From Funneliformis mosseae (taxonomy: Eukaryota; Glomeromycota; Glomeromycetes; Glomerales; Glomeraceae): a stretch of 31,362 bases of DNA. Shown here in pieces: positions 9,325-21,230 of the stretch. The notes beneath the pieces are model-generated. The model saw only the letters and a list, made by a program, of their open reading frames with translations. It was not told where the DNA came from and searched no databases. The DNA is taken from NCBI GenBank assembly GCA_910592005.1, contig CAJVPP010000480.1, forward strand, positions 1 to 31,362, in the 5' to 3' direction. Within the stretch, counting starts at the first letter, position 1. Every line of letters starts with the position of its first letter. The translations under genes and the position numbers were made by a program.

Positions 9325-10366
9325 TATTTACAAAAAAAGAAATTTTTTATTTTTAAAAAAAATTTCTCGTCCTCTTTTAATATTTAAAAAAGGAAGTATC
9401 AAACTATTATTATTTTTGGGGGAGAGCTAACCAACCATTAAACGAAAAAAAAAATGTATCTTAAAAAACTATACAAGCGAAAAATAATATTTAATGGAAC
9501 GCGAGTTTATCAAATAATAAACACCGCGTTATAAAAAAAGGTACAAATATCAATAGATAAAGTAATATAAAAAAATTGGTTGTATTGTAAATAAACACCA
9601 GTAAAGGTGAGTGATAAAATAAAGGGAGAAGATACAAAAAAAAAAATGTGCGAAATAAAAAGAAATAAAAGCGCGAAGAAAGCGTATTAGAACCAATTTG
9701 TCTAGTAACTATAGGGTATAACGTGAACAAGTACGACCGCAGACGAAATTTTACGCAGGACACAGTCTACGAAGAATTTACACCATTTAGTCGGTTAAAA
9801 AAAGAAAATAAAATTCTATTACAATCGTTATATTTATATGTTTATGAAGTTTATTTACAAAATAGTCGAATAATACATATATCAGGCACGAGAAGAAATG
9901 TTTTTTTACAAAGAGGTAATATTCTCGTACATTAACTTTATTATTAAAGGTAGATTCGTACGAATTTACATACGGCACATAATTGTAAAAATCGAAAAAA
10001 CAGGGTTCGTGTGTATATGAACACTATAAATCGAGGAAAAAAAAAATTTTATTGATACTCAGTAGGAATGATGACGAATTGGTTTCGCTTTTCCAACTGC
10101 GAAAATAATACATCATCAAACGATGAACGATACCATTGGGCAAGTTTTTTGGGCTGTTCTTAGCAAAGTGCGGCTTGACTTATTGGGCGTGGGCGCGGGG
10201 TCCACACCTGCAAGACCTGTGACATGCGTGTGCACAGCATGAATTCGCTACTTCTAATTTGGATAAACGTGACGATTCCCCTTCGCTTAGAAAATTTTAA
10301 AGAACTTGACAATATCATTTTATTTAAGCATATATAGATGATTTTCTATTAAAATAATCGACATCA
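9325..10366. other. Long intergenic region with a GC-rich island
   Basis: This is the 5' flank of the RRM gene and 3' flank of the RPB9-like gene. 9325-10030 is AT-rich with only short, low-complexity frames that I do not believe. A 12-bp palindrome ATTCGTACGAAT lies at 9954-9965. About 10130-10290 is much more GC-rich than its surroundings (for example GGGCGTGGGCGCGGGG near 10185) and is not coding in any frame. It could hold a promoter or a non-coding RNA. I could not match it to U1-U6, SRP RNA or RNase P RNA by eye. Confidence 0.5.
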
Positions 10367-11051
10367 TTAAAAATCTTCTTGCCCGACGGTATCCAATTCA
10401 ATTCTTTCTTCATCAGTATAATATCCCTCTTGATCAATTTGCGTGTCTGGCCTCTCAGTATCATATATCATACCTACATTTTTATGAGGGGATGGTTGTT
10501 GTTGCTCGCATTCTTCACACCAATATTCCCTAAAAACAATTGAACTTTATTAAATTTTATATACTAGTAAATAACTTAAAATTTTAACTTACACGTTCAT
10601 TGATTCTTTACGATGCGAATGCCATTCAAGAGCACACGTTTTTTTATCACATTTATTGCAATTAATAATACATCTTCTAAAGGATGCGTCTTGAAATAAC
10701 CTTGGATGAAATTGATCATCATGACAATAGCTAACAAAAAAATTTTATTTTTTTAGATATAAATAAAACATTGAATAAAAAAAATGATCCAAAAAAAAAA
10801 CAATTCTTACTTTGTTTTACGCATAAAATCAACTAGTTGATCTCTATGTTCAGACTCTTCTATATAATCACAAGTACGACACTTCAACAAAAGTTTTGAA
10901 GCATTAGTATCTTCTATTTCGAACATGAGGTTACGACTAATTTAATAGAAAAATAAATTATTATCTTTTTTGAACTTTTATTACTTGTAATAAAAAGTTT
11001 TTAATATTTATGATACCATGTAGGACAGTATTTCAAATCTGGTCGCCTCAT
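10367..11051 (-). CDS. RPB9-like double zinc-ribbon protein with acidic tail
   Basis: Four exons: 11051-11017, 10936-10811, 10730-10593 and 10529-10367. They give 153 aa with consistent phases (2, 2, 2) and GT-AG introns. The first zinc ribbon has YCPTCRNLM (Cys9, Cys12) and LLLKCRTCDYIEES (Cys31, Cys34), as in RNA polymerase II subunit RPB9 (CxxCxNxLxP...LLxxCRxCxYxEE). The second ribbon has CNKC (78, 81) and CEEC (104, 107) after a HPRLFQD segment that parallels the DPTLPR linker of RPB9. RPB9 is usually about 115-122 aa; here about 45 extra residues form an acidic tail ending EDF. The second ribbon is divergent: ALEW replaces the usual FFQ region. This is either the fungus's RPB9 or a paralogue. 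The family is seen in the sequence; the exact role is inference. Confidence 0.8.
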
Positions 11052-11552
11052 GGTTCATAAAGTTGAATTATTTTAGAAAGAAGTTCAACAAATTGATGAC
11101 TCTTTATAATTTTTTTTACGTCAGTTTAACCTTTGATTTAAATTATAATAAACGTCATATTCTATATTAATAATCTCATTTATTTTATTCTATGATACAA
11201 TATGTTCATTTAATATAAGATATAATACAAAGGCGCAAGTAGAAATATTAATCGATATTTTAATAATATAAAATATAATTAAAATTCTTTGCGCAAAAAT
11301 AATATAAAATAAAATAAAATAATAATCCGCCATTATAATTAATTAAGTTCTAAAATATCCAGTCCACGTAGAATAAAATAAAAATAAACTGAAAGAATGG
11401 AATTCAGAAATTCAAAATAATAACAATAATAAAATTTATTAAGCCCATTTTGTGTATATATATGTGTGTTTTTTTGAAAAGGAAAATGTTTCATAATTTA
11501 ACAAGCATAGCGGAGACTCTTAAAAAAACCGAATGAAAAAGAAAAGATAATA
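11052..11552. other. Intergenic: RPB9-like 5' flank and HSF 3' flank
   Basis: AT-rich with no coding signal. A short (TA)n(TG)n run is at about 11455-11470. Both genes are on the minus strand, so this holds the HSF 3' untranslated region and the promoter of the RPB9-like gene. Confidence 0.6.
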
Positions 11553-13911
11553 TTACTCATGATAATTCAATAAAGGATTATCATCATCATCTAAATTAGC
11601 TAATAAATCATCAATGATTAATTCATTGTCTTCATCTTTTCCTTCCACAGTAACTTTCATTCTCTTTGAAGCTCGATCAGCAAACTCGTCAACTTGATCA
11701 TCTAAATATGTCCTTTGATTAAGATATTGTTGAGGGAATAGAATAGGCGGGACGTACTGAGTCATCGTGGTAGTTGATTCTACTGCGGGTGCGGTAGAAA
11801 CACTTGCTTTGGTTGTTCCAGTTGTTGAAGGTGTGCTGGTATTAACGTTATTAGAAGAAACTTTATTTTCAGATAATAAATATTGATTTGAAGCATGAGA
11901 GGAAGAGGATGAATCGACACCATGGGTGCTTCCCATAAGATTAAATAACATTTGATGATCATGTTCCGTAGGATTAAAATTCGCACCATAATATGTCAAA
12001 AAATCATTCTCGGTGGCAGCACTTCCTTCTAAAGTAATCTCTTCATGTTCATCAGGATCAAACCCTAATTGAGAAGTTAAGGAAGTCAGATAGTCGACGT
12101 TTGATTCAACTGCACTGATACGAGTTTCGAGTTCACTAATGCTTCCATTAACTGGAAGAATATTATCTTTTCGACTGATTAAATTTGAAGGTGTAGATGA
12201 AGTATTGGGTTCAGTTTGATGAATTGAAGTTGTAGTTGAAGGTAATTTATATTGAGAATTCGAGATGTTTGAATTATTATTTGAAGAAGTGGATGTAGGA
12301 ACAGAAGTGTTATTTGTTGTGTTGGAAGTCAAAACACTTGGTACAGGGGCATTTTTGATGGAATCTGATGCTATTGATGTATTAGCGAGAGTATTATTAG
12401 GAATGGAAGTTGATGGTGGTGGGAGCAATGAAGGGTCACTTTGCGATATTTGATTCAAAATTTGGTCAGATTGGAGCAAATTAGAAAAGTGGGTTGTAGC
12501 TGAATTTAAGAAATCGGTATTAATTCCATCAGAAGACAATGATGGTAAACAATTTAAAATATCAAACTGTGACATATTTGCAGATGATGGATCATTGATC
12601 GCTAAAGAAGCTAAAAGTGATAAAGCCGCTAAAATTTTTAAGCATATTAGTCATTAGTGAAATTTCTTTCAAAATAATCATAAATAATATATTAATTTAA
12701 AGAATGTTTATTTACCAGGATTATTAATATCTAATACCAAACATGAAGCATCGGCTTCATTAGGAGAAGAGTTGGGAGAAGCGGTTGTTTGCCCATCATT
12801 ACCAGCGGTCCAAGTATTTCTTTGCTCTGATGATCCTACAACATCTTGATTACCATAGTCCGTATCAGCATTACCAAGTAATAATCTTCGTTTCTTTGGT
12901 ATAATGGCTCTCGTTTTATCAGCAGAAAACACTGAAGCAAGAAACCGTAAGATTTTATCAATGGTTTCTTGTTGGCGCCGATGCCTCTCACGCGCTGACA
13001 TAGTCTCCTGCCATAGAATTTGATTATCCCTCTGAATATTCTTTAAATCTGCACTTATAGTCAGTTGATGTTTCTTAACGGAAGCAATTTCATTCAATAT
13101 ATGATTTAGATCAAGTTCATTTGGCTCTTTAATATTTTCAGTATCTTTCCCTTTCTTACGAGTAACATAATATAAGAGATCCGGTTGATTACGAATGAAA
13201 TTCGTATTGCTGAATTCCCACTGTTCGGACTGTCCGTCTGATTGGAGTACACCCTGTTGAAGATGTGGAATTTTATGAAACCCATACATATTCAACTGTC
13301 TCACAAAACTGCTAAAGTTGTTATGTTTGAAGAATCGTGGAAGAACTTCTTTTGCAAAGTCTTGAGGTCTCTTCACTTTATTAAAAAAAATAAAAAGATT
13401 AATAGATTGAAAAATTGATAAGTAATAAATGATTTTCAGATTATTGACTTACCAAGGAAAGAATTACCGGCCTCAGACCAAATGATTAAATCGTTTGACT
13501 GAGGATCATTAACCATGCTAAATTGATAAAGGTTGTCAGAGGATAAAAGAAACATAAGGGATACACATGACTATAAGAGAAAGAAAAGAACCAAGCTCTC
13601 CCAAAAAGGGCCAAAAATGGGAATAAAAATTATAAAGTACCAAAATCTTACTTATAAAGTTTATTCAAAAAAGCCGGTACAGTTCGATTACCTGCCCTTG
13701 TTGGAGATCTAGGAGCCACTGGTCTTAGTAGTGGTGGAGCGGGAAGTGAAAGGTTAGTACTTCCCGGAGAGTCATAATCTGTTGGACTATCCGGCGGCGA
13801 TTGAGATGAACGTTTCCGTGAATTTGATGAAAGAACATCGGAAAGTGGATTACTTGTAGTTCGCTTGCCGGTTGCTAATGAAGATTGGACTTCCGTTTTT
13901 GTGTGCTGCAT
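11553..13911 (-). CDS. HSF1: Heat shock transcription factor (HSF family)
   Basis: Four exons: 13911-13652, 13517-13453, 13375-12716 and 12628-11553. They give 686 aa in one frame, with introns of 134, 77 and 87 nt. The HSF DNA-binding domain spans about residues 78-183: it starts VPAFLNKLY, holds the recognition segment [20 protein letters not shown] (125-144) and ends around YYVTRKKG. A long HR-A/B coiled coil (about 195-258) for trimerisation follows, then a basic cluster KKRR (269-272) likely serving as a nuclear signal. Residues about 330-480 are Ser/Thr/Asn-rich. A second short coiled coil (492-518, ending SQLGFD) may correspond to HR-C. The acidic C-terminus suits an activation domain. 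There is no receiver domain, so it is not Skn7. It should bind nGAAn repeats in heat shock promoters. An extra 5' exon is possible (see the acceptor at 13915). Confidence 0.96.
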
Positions 13912-13914
13912 TTC

Positions 13915-13915
13915 C

Positions 13916-13955
<40 letters not shown>
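13915..13955 (-). promoter_or_regulatory. T37 tract and splice acceptor just before the HSF start codon
   Basis: On the coding strand about 37 consecutive T (13919-13955 are A on the plus strand) lead into TTACAG, three bases before ATG. This is an ideal polypyrimidine tract and acceptor, so a 5' UTR intron, or an extra upstream coding exon, is likely. I could not place the donor with confidence. Confidence 0.6.
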
Positions 13956-13957
<2 letters not shown>

Positions 13958-14364
13958 AAAAAATAAACTAACTAGAAAATAAAAGGGTTTCGATTGCAAA
14001 TGACGGTATTTGTTTAAATCCTACTAGGCAAAGTAAGTTATTCAAGAGATCTTGTAATCGGCCGTTTTTTTTTATTTTTAACAGTGATCTAATAAAGAAG
14101 ACGTAGCGCGACGCTTAATGGGGAGAAAAGCAAAATAATCACGTGATTAATCTGCAAATTCAATATAATATCGAAGTCAAAAGGGAATTTTTAAGTCGTC
14201 AATTCTTAAGCAAAGTTCTGTCACGTGAAGTGATACCATTTCGAATTGATTACTACATAAAAAAAATCAACAATGTCCCCTAAATTCAGTAACATTTTAA
14301 CTTTATTCTCTGAAGAAGTTATGAGTAGCAACTAATTAAATATGTTAACAAAATTTTAAGTAGA
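13956..14364. promoter_or_regulatory. HSF upstream region with two CACGTG E-boxes
   Basis: No coding signal. A perfect 14-bp palindrome TAATCACGTGATTA lies at 14136-14149 and a second CACGTG at 14222-14227. Both suit a bHLH factor of the Cbf1/USF type. No clear nGAAnnTTCn heat shock element was seen, so autoregulation is not supported by eye. Confidence 0.45.
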
Positions 14365-15282
14365 AACTTAAGCAACGAGAATACACTTAGAGAAAGGAAG
14401 TTCGATGGCTCCGCTATTCTTGATACTTCAAAAGACGAACTCATAGGGTACCCGGTACTGCTAAAAAAATATATTTTGAAGGTTATTTTGAGATTGAAAT
14501 ATCGGGTTGGTGAGTTTAGACTATGACTAAAATTTAAGGAAAAATCGTCAACGAAATTTTTTAGTATGATTAATATAATACCTAATGCTTCATTTTCACG
14601 GTTCTCCTAGAAAGTTCGTTTTTGAGTTGCATGCTTGCAAAACAAAAAGATTTCTCAATTGTTGTTTTACAGATTGCTGGACAGTATTACAAAGGAAAAC
14701 CAGAACGGAATTTCTTGATTGAATTGAAGAAGTTGATGAGGCAGACATTGCTATAAACCAACTACATACACAATAAAAGATAAAAAAACATTCAACACCT
14801 TTCTTGAGACTGTTCCGGTGCTAAAAAAGTTAATAAAGATAAATTTTACCATTGACACTTGTAAGTATGCAATTAAATTTATGCTTTTTTTTACATAAGT
14901 TTTGATTACTTTCACATTTAGCACAGATAAATGTCTCTAAATTTAGGAAAATAACTGACCTAGTGGATATTATAAAAGACTTGACTACAATTGATGACTT
15001 ACCTCAAATGAAATTCGTAAGTATTGTTCTTGAGAAATTTCATATGTTGTATATTCATACTAATGTTTTCAAGTACATCAGGTCCAATTGCTGGAACGAT
15101 CATATTATATTGATGCTGTTTTACGTGACATTGTTAAATCATTTGGAAAAGATGTTCAAAATTATAAAATCATTGGATCTCATGGTGATGGACGCGTAGA
15201 TTTTATATCAAGCATGCGAATACAAACTAGGGAACGGGTTGTTAAGTCCGAACGAAAATTCAATAATGTAACACAAATGTAG
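14365..15282 (+). pseudogene. Degenerate gene: SAM-like segment plus PD-(D/E)XK-like C-terminus
   Basis: A 53-codon open frame (14365-14526) contains FDGSAILDTSKDELIGYP, which looks like a SAM-type helical repeat. Then comes an exon from about 14673 to 14860, broken by several stops in any single frame. Two well-spliced exons follow, 14922-15016 and 15082-15282, with intact GTAAGT...AG introns of 61 and 65 nt. The last exon has SYYIDAVLRDIV, then GSHGDGRVDF and, 13 residues on, SERK. That D...ExK spacing is reminiscent of PD-(D/E)XK nuclease-like domains. I recall this SAM + YxxAxL + GRVDY + ExK layout from a large Rhizophagus family; that is memory, not a search result. The stops make a pseudogene most likely. 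Confidence 0.5.
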
Positions 15283-15393
15283 AAAATATAAAGTACGCGT
15301 ATACTTAATAAAATAAACTACTTGAAAATTTTAACACAAACAAGTTAATTAACGGGTTTACTAATTTACGCGTTATAATTGAGATTAGTTGGT
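15283..15393. repeat. Left copy of an imperfect direct repeat
   Basis: 15300-15375 resembles 15610-15690, about 311 bp away. The shared words are TTGAAAAT, AACACAA and CAAGTTAA in the same order. The pair flanks the TTAGGG-like cluster. The repeats are too short and diverged to call LTRs. Confidence 0.45.
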
Positions 15394-15430
15394 GTTAGGG
15401 TTAGTATAGGGTTAGGGTTAGGTGTTAGGT
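15394..15430 (+). repeat. Telomere-like TTAGGG cluster
   Basis: GTTAGGGTTAG, TATAGGGTTAGGGTTAGG and TGTTAGG occur in a row. Four or five degenerate units of TTAGGG, the common fungal telomere repeat, sit inside the window rather than at an end. Confidence 0.7.
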
Positions 15431-15640
15431 GATTTGTCACCGGCGTGACACTGGTGATGTTTCAATTTTTATTATATTTTTGAGGGACAGAATTTTTTCG
15501 GTGGGTGATTCTTATTTGTCACTCATTGGGATGTTATAAATAAGCATAATCAATTATACCAGCCAATCATAGCGTGGGGGGTAAATTAGTAGACTCGCTA
15601 ATTAACGTGGTTGGTTATTAATAAAAAAGCTATTTGAAAA
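15431..15640. other. Intergenic segment before the AT-rich block
   Basis: Moderately complex sequence with short inverted words (GTCACCGGCGTGACACTGGTGAT near 15436) and no coding frame. It bridges the telomere-like cluster and the AT-rich block. Nothing identifiable. Confidence 0.4.
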
Positions 15641-16319
15641 TCGAACACAATCAAGTTAAGTCATTCGTTTATTAATTAATTAATTAATTATACTAATAAA
15701 ATCAAAATTAGAGATTATTAAATTAATATAACTGTGCGAAATAATATATACAAACAATAAACTTTATGAAGTATAAATTTTAATCGTTTTGAGTAAATTT
15801 TTGTAAATGGGTTCGTAAAAATATATATAATCGATATATCTATACGTATAATTGAACTGAAACAATAATCTCATTGAAACAGTACCATCCATTTTGATTG
15901 TCTTGTTATCATTACTTCAATTATTTTTATATTTCAAGATCTAACTATAAAGATTGGAAATCAATTTGATTTATAAGATCTTATAATCACTAAGATTGAA
16001 TATATTTACTTCAATAAAGTTCTTCACTCACAATCAAACCAAAGTCCACTATATAATGAACAACCAAACCACTAATTCTAATATTCTTTGAAAGCATAAT
16101 GAAACAAATGAACAATGTAAAGAACATTTTGCACATGATCACAAAAGAAAAGAAAAAACCAAGATCATAAAAAAAGTATGTAAATAAAAAAAGAAAAAAA
16201 TTCAATAGAAAATGCTAAGAAATGTAAGATTTATCTTAGAGTAAAAGTGAATGTAAATGTGAAACACGCTTTTGCAATAAATAAAATCATAATGAATTAA
16301 TAAGAAAGAATCCAAGAGA

Positions 16320-16493
16320 TAATGCTAACTCACCTATACATAATAGAATACTCTCAGTTACTACTATCAGCAAGAAAGAATAGTTTATTACAAAAATTTC
16401 ACAATAAAATGGCAAATATTAGATATGATTTTTGTCTTGTTTACAACAAGTAAATATAATAATAATGATTATCAAGAAAATGAGTTAGCATTA
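16320..16493. mobile_element. 174-bp MITE-like element with 13-bp inverted ends
   Basis: TAATGCTAACTCA at 16320-16332 is matched exactly by its reverse complement at 16481-16493. The 148-bp interior is AT-rich and non-coding. No clear target duplication, so this may be a fold-back of other origin. Confidence 0.45.
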
Positions 16494-19400
16494 CTATATA
16501 AAAAGATATTATTAAAAAAGTTTTCTGTAAGAATAACATAAATTTTGGTAATATAATAGAGGAAATAAAAGAATTCATAAGGATCAAAGAGAGGTTATTC
16601 ATATAAGTTTTATGGTAATATTAGTATATTAACTTTAAAGATATTAAAATAAATACAGAAAAAATGTTATAAACTTTCTCTAAAACATTTAAGAATCTAC
16701 AAATAAACTTTTACAACATTTATCATAATTAAAATACTATTGATATAGTATCAATTAGTATAATTTAGTAAGTAAATTAGGGATTTTATTGTATAATATG
16801 ATCAAGATATTAAAGTATTAATATGATTAAAAGAAAACAATATATACTATAAAAATATTTTGATATTCTCTAATTCTTATTTGCAAATAGATCTATTAAT
16901 AATTAGCTTAAATAAGTTCATAATAAATCAATAGATAAAATATTAAATGATAAAAAATTCAGAAAAACAAGTATAATATTTATTTATATTATTTTTATAT
17001 TTATCATAATATAAAATAATATTATTAATGATATACTTAATCATATTATCACTGTAGAATTCTTTAACTTGGGGTGGTTACGTTATCAAGTCTTTACTCA
17101 AAGTTTTCTAGTTATAACTTATTGCAATCAAAACATTAGAATCTGCTTAACTTTTAACTTTATTAAATTTACGCGTTAGATTTAAATAAATTTATCAAGT
17201 ATGAAGGCTTGAAAGATAAGATTATAAATAATTTAATTAAAAAATTTGGATAATGAACTCAATTACAAATAATGTATAGAGATCACATCAGACTATATGA
17301 AGACATAAAGAGGCAGAAAGATATAAGTTTTGAATGATTTCTTTATTAATATTGAAACTCATATTCGTAAGAGAGTTAATTTACAATATAAGCAAAAAGT
17401 CTATTTATTGTACAAATTTCTTTTATTATGGCTAACTAATTACTATGTTATAAACTAACTAAATTAGTAAAATATATGTAAATAAATATATTGAGAATAA
17501 TAAAAATACGTAAAATAATAAAAATATAAAATATAATAAAAATAATAGTAAAATTTAGAATATTAAAAATAAGTATAACACTAAATATTTTTAGATTTTA
17601 TTTAATTTGTAAAATTAGAATTATCATTAGTATTTAAAAGATCTTTAAAATTATATAGATCTTTCGTATTTTTAGAATTTGCAGAATTTTCAGTATTTTT
17701 AGAATTCTAGATTAAGAGATTGTTATATTGTATCATCTATGTGACTTCATTATGATTGATCAATTGCTTCATTGACAATATATAAAATAATAAATATTTT
17801 TTATTATAATTAAAGATTAAAAGTATTTTTATCAATAAATTTTATATATTTAGATATATAATGAGAATATTTTTAACTTTATATCTATACAGTTATGTTA
17901 GTCTTTATTAAAAATATAATAAAAAGATTATGCTACTAAATATTTTAGATATTTAATCTAATACAAAAATAAAATCTTATCTAAAAATATAAGAAAATAT
18001 AAGTATTTTTTGAAAAAAATTAAACTTTATATTCAATTTTTTATATATTATTACCATAAATTTTTTATTCAGATTAATTAATTTGATTATTTAAAAAAAA
18101 TAGATTTTAAGTTTTTATCATCTTATTAGAATTTTAATAATAAAAAAATTTTTACTTAATTTATAATATTCTTTTATAATTTTAATAGTAATAATTATAA
18201 TATGAATATATAATTCAATTAATAAAAACTTATTTATAAATTAATAAATATAAGTTTAATGAAATCACCTATTATTCGGTTCAAAAAATATCACTATATA
18301 AAATATTCAGATTTCTTATAAAATTTTAACTTAAAGTCCTAAAGAATAGTTTATAAAAGAATAGTTTAGTCAATACTTTATAGTAATTAGATTAATAATC
18401 AAATATTCTTTTGTATTTTGTTGAATTAAATTCAATAGTTAATTAGTACAAATCAATCCAAAATATAATGAATTAATATTATACAATCATGACTTTTCAG
18501 ATAAAATTTAATATCCTATAATTTAACAATATGTATTCTTTTTCACTAAAATAATATTACATATTTGAAAAACTTATAGATTTATACTAATAAATATATG
18601 TTAAAAAATATTCAACCTATTTGAATAATAAATCAACCTTATAATTAAATAATATTAAAATAATAATCAACTGTACTATTATTTATAATAAATTTAGCTA
18701 AATATACAAATTTTTTACATGTCATAAAAATATTAATAGACTAAAAATTTTAGAACCAATTTAGCACCTTTTAAATTGATTTATTTTAACCTAAATTATT
18801 ATACTATCTTTTAAATTCTTATCAAATAACTTTCTAAAATTAAATATAATATAAGTCATATTGTAGTATTTAAGCATCAAATCAAATATTTTGCTTAAAA
18901 TAATTATATTATCAAATGATAGTTTAAGAAATTTGTTAGAAAATGATTCACTATTAGTAATATTTGATTTCTTAATATTTTGTGAATTCTTCTAAAATCA
19001 GCGAATTTCATCAGAAGAAAATTTATTTGTATTTAAAAGAAAATTAATCAAAAACTGATTGTTTATCAATTTAAGCCCTTTTATTTCAATACTATTAAAA
19101 CTTGTAATACTATCAATTTGAATATCAAATATCAATTGATGCATTAGTTTAGATTCAATTTTCTGTTGCTATTCAATAAATAATCTAAAAATTATTCATA
19201 AATTAGTAAATCAATTTATTCAAGAAATTCTTAAAAATATCTAATATTTTATTTATATATATTTAAGAAAATACTAAAATGCATATAACAGCATATAATT
19301 TATTAAGCAATAATATAAATAGAAAGAAAAGTGAAGATTTTGACATGATTTTATTATTTTTATGAATATATTTAATCGACTTCACCATCTCCATTAATCT

Positions 19401-21230
19401 TCAATATGCTTTATGTAATAGATTTAATTTTACAATTTAGCTTACTAAAATTATACAAATTCTTATAAAATGTGTAAGAATCTTTTTATTTACAATTAAA
19501 AGATATTTTTAAAATAAAATAGTGACATATATAGTAAAATAAAGAGAGGGGGGTATTCACTACTGATTAATCATAAAATTAGAAAAATTTTTTCTTTTAT
19601 GAATTTTACCTAAAATTTGATTCAGATCAAAAGGAATTTAAAACTCATTCTTTTTTTAAATTTTATTTAAAAAATTTAATGTTAAAATCCTTTTATTAAT
19701 TCAAATTTATTTTATTATGCATTATGCAATATCTAAAAATAGACAATATTTTAGATTGATTGTAATATATTTTATAAGGTTAAAATATGACAAATATAAT
19801 AATTTAGACTATTTTATATCATTTTATTTTATAATCATTTTTGTAAAATATCTAAATTGTAATATTTCTATTTTAAAGTATTTAATAATGCTTAATTAAT
19901 TTTTACATAATGAACCAATCATCAATATTATCTATTTTGATAAAATTATATTGCCAATTTTCATAATTTATTTTATTTTTACATTTATGATATGATACTA
20001 GGATTGAAATATATCTACATATTTTTCTAATGATTAGTACATCATATGAAATAAGAATTAAAACTACATGAATATTCTTTTCTTCAAAATGTTTATATAT
20101 TTTATCTATTATTAATCTATTTTAAAAATATTCTAATTCATTTACAATTAGCATTAAATAATAATTTATTTTACTTTGCTTGGTTTTGGTAAAAGACTAA
20201 GAGTCAGTAAATTTTCATATTTAAATTAGGTATTATGTAACAAATTGTATATAGTAGTATATATTACTCTAATACTATAAATAGTATCACTATATAATTA
20301 GAACTAATTGAAATTTAACATAAGAATTAGCTATTTCATCTTGAAAAAATTTGTCAAATTTTTTTTAAAAGATTCTTTTAGCATCTATCATACTTTATCA
20401 TCATATATATCAGTCATAATATTATTAAAATATTGATGATTTGTCTATTGTTTTAAGCTAATTTCAAAATTAGACTAATAATATATAGAAGTGAGTTATT
20501 ATTATATTTTAGAAAATGAAAAGATTAAAAATTAAATTAATGTTCAATTTATCAATACAATCTTTTGAGATAATAAAATATTGCAAAATCATATTTTGTA
20601 AATTGATAAATTGAAAAATTCTATATGTTAATATTTCATTATAGTTAGTATATTATTCTGTTAAAAATTCACTACTTCCTATTTTTGATATAACTTATAA
20701 TATTTAAAATAAAGAACAAAATGGTAAAATCAGTTATTTAATTCAAATGCTTTTTTCATCAAGTATATTAAATTTAAAAAATTTCTAAATTTATTACTTT
20801 TGATTTCTATTAGAACTAATTTATAAATTTTATTAATGTTTTAATTACAGATTCTGTAATATTGAATCTTATCTGAAATAATATGATCTAAAGTAAAATT
20901 ATAAAAATCAGCTATCAATTGATTTTGTATTTGGTAAATTTTGAAATAACTTGTAAATTAGTAATGCATAATCTTCAAATTATCATCTTCAGATTTACCT
21001 ATAATATAGTTTTCTTTAGTAATAAATTTTAAAGATTCTAAAAATTAATCAATTTTTGTTTTAAAATCATTAGAAGGATTTATTCTAGATTTTAAATGAT
21101 TTGTATATTTTCTTATATATCTTTAAAATAAAAAGTAGAATTAAAATCTTCTTGATATTTATCATTAAATTTTTATTTGATGATTTTTACAATTTGTCTA
21201 ATTAAAATCAATGTTAATAATTTTTCTATT

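Noticed and set aside
9723..9978. Open frames on both strands upstream of the RRM gene
   Set aside because: AT-rich composition, no motif, and overlapping frames on opposite strands with no splice or start context.
10130..10290. GC-rich island as a spliceosomal snRNA, SRP RNA or RNase P RNA
   Set aside because: None of the diagnostic core sequences that I could check by eye is present on either strand.
12265..12453. Plus-strand frame inside the HSF gene
   Set aside because: Antisense of the Ser/Thr/Asn-rich HSF region; low complexity with no independent support.
15300..15690. Direct repeats around the TTAGGG cluster as LTRs of a small retroelement
   Set aside because: The repeats are only about 75 bp, strongly diverged, and lack TG...CA ends, a primer-binding site or a polypurine tract.
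16011..16205. Hydrophobic 64-codon minus-strand frame in the AT-rich block
   Set aside because: Phe/Ile/Leu-rich composition expected from random AT-rich DNA; no motif or splice context.
19717..19899. 60-codon plus-strand frame in the AT-rich block
   Set aside because: Composition is purely I/N/Y/F/K from A/T codons; no sign of selection.
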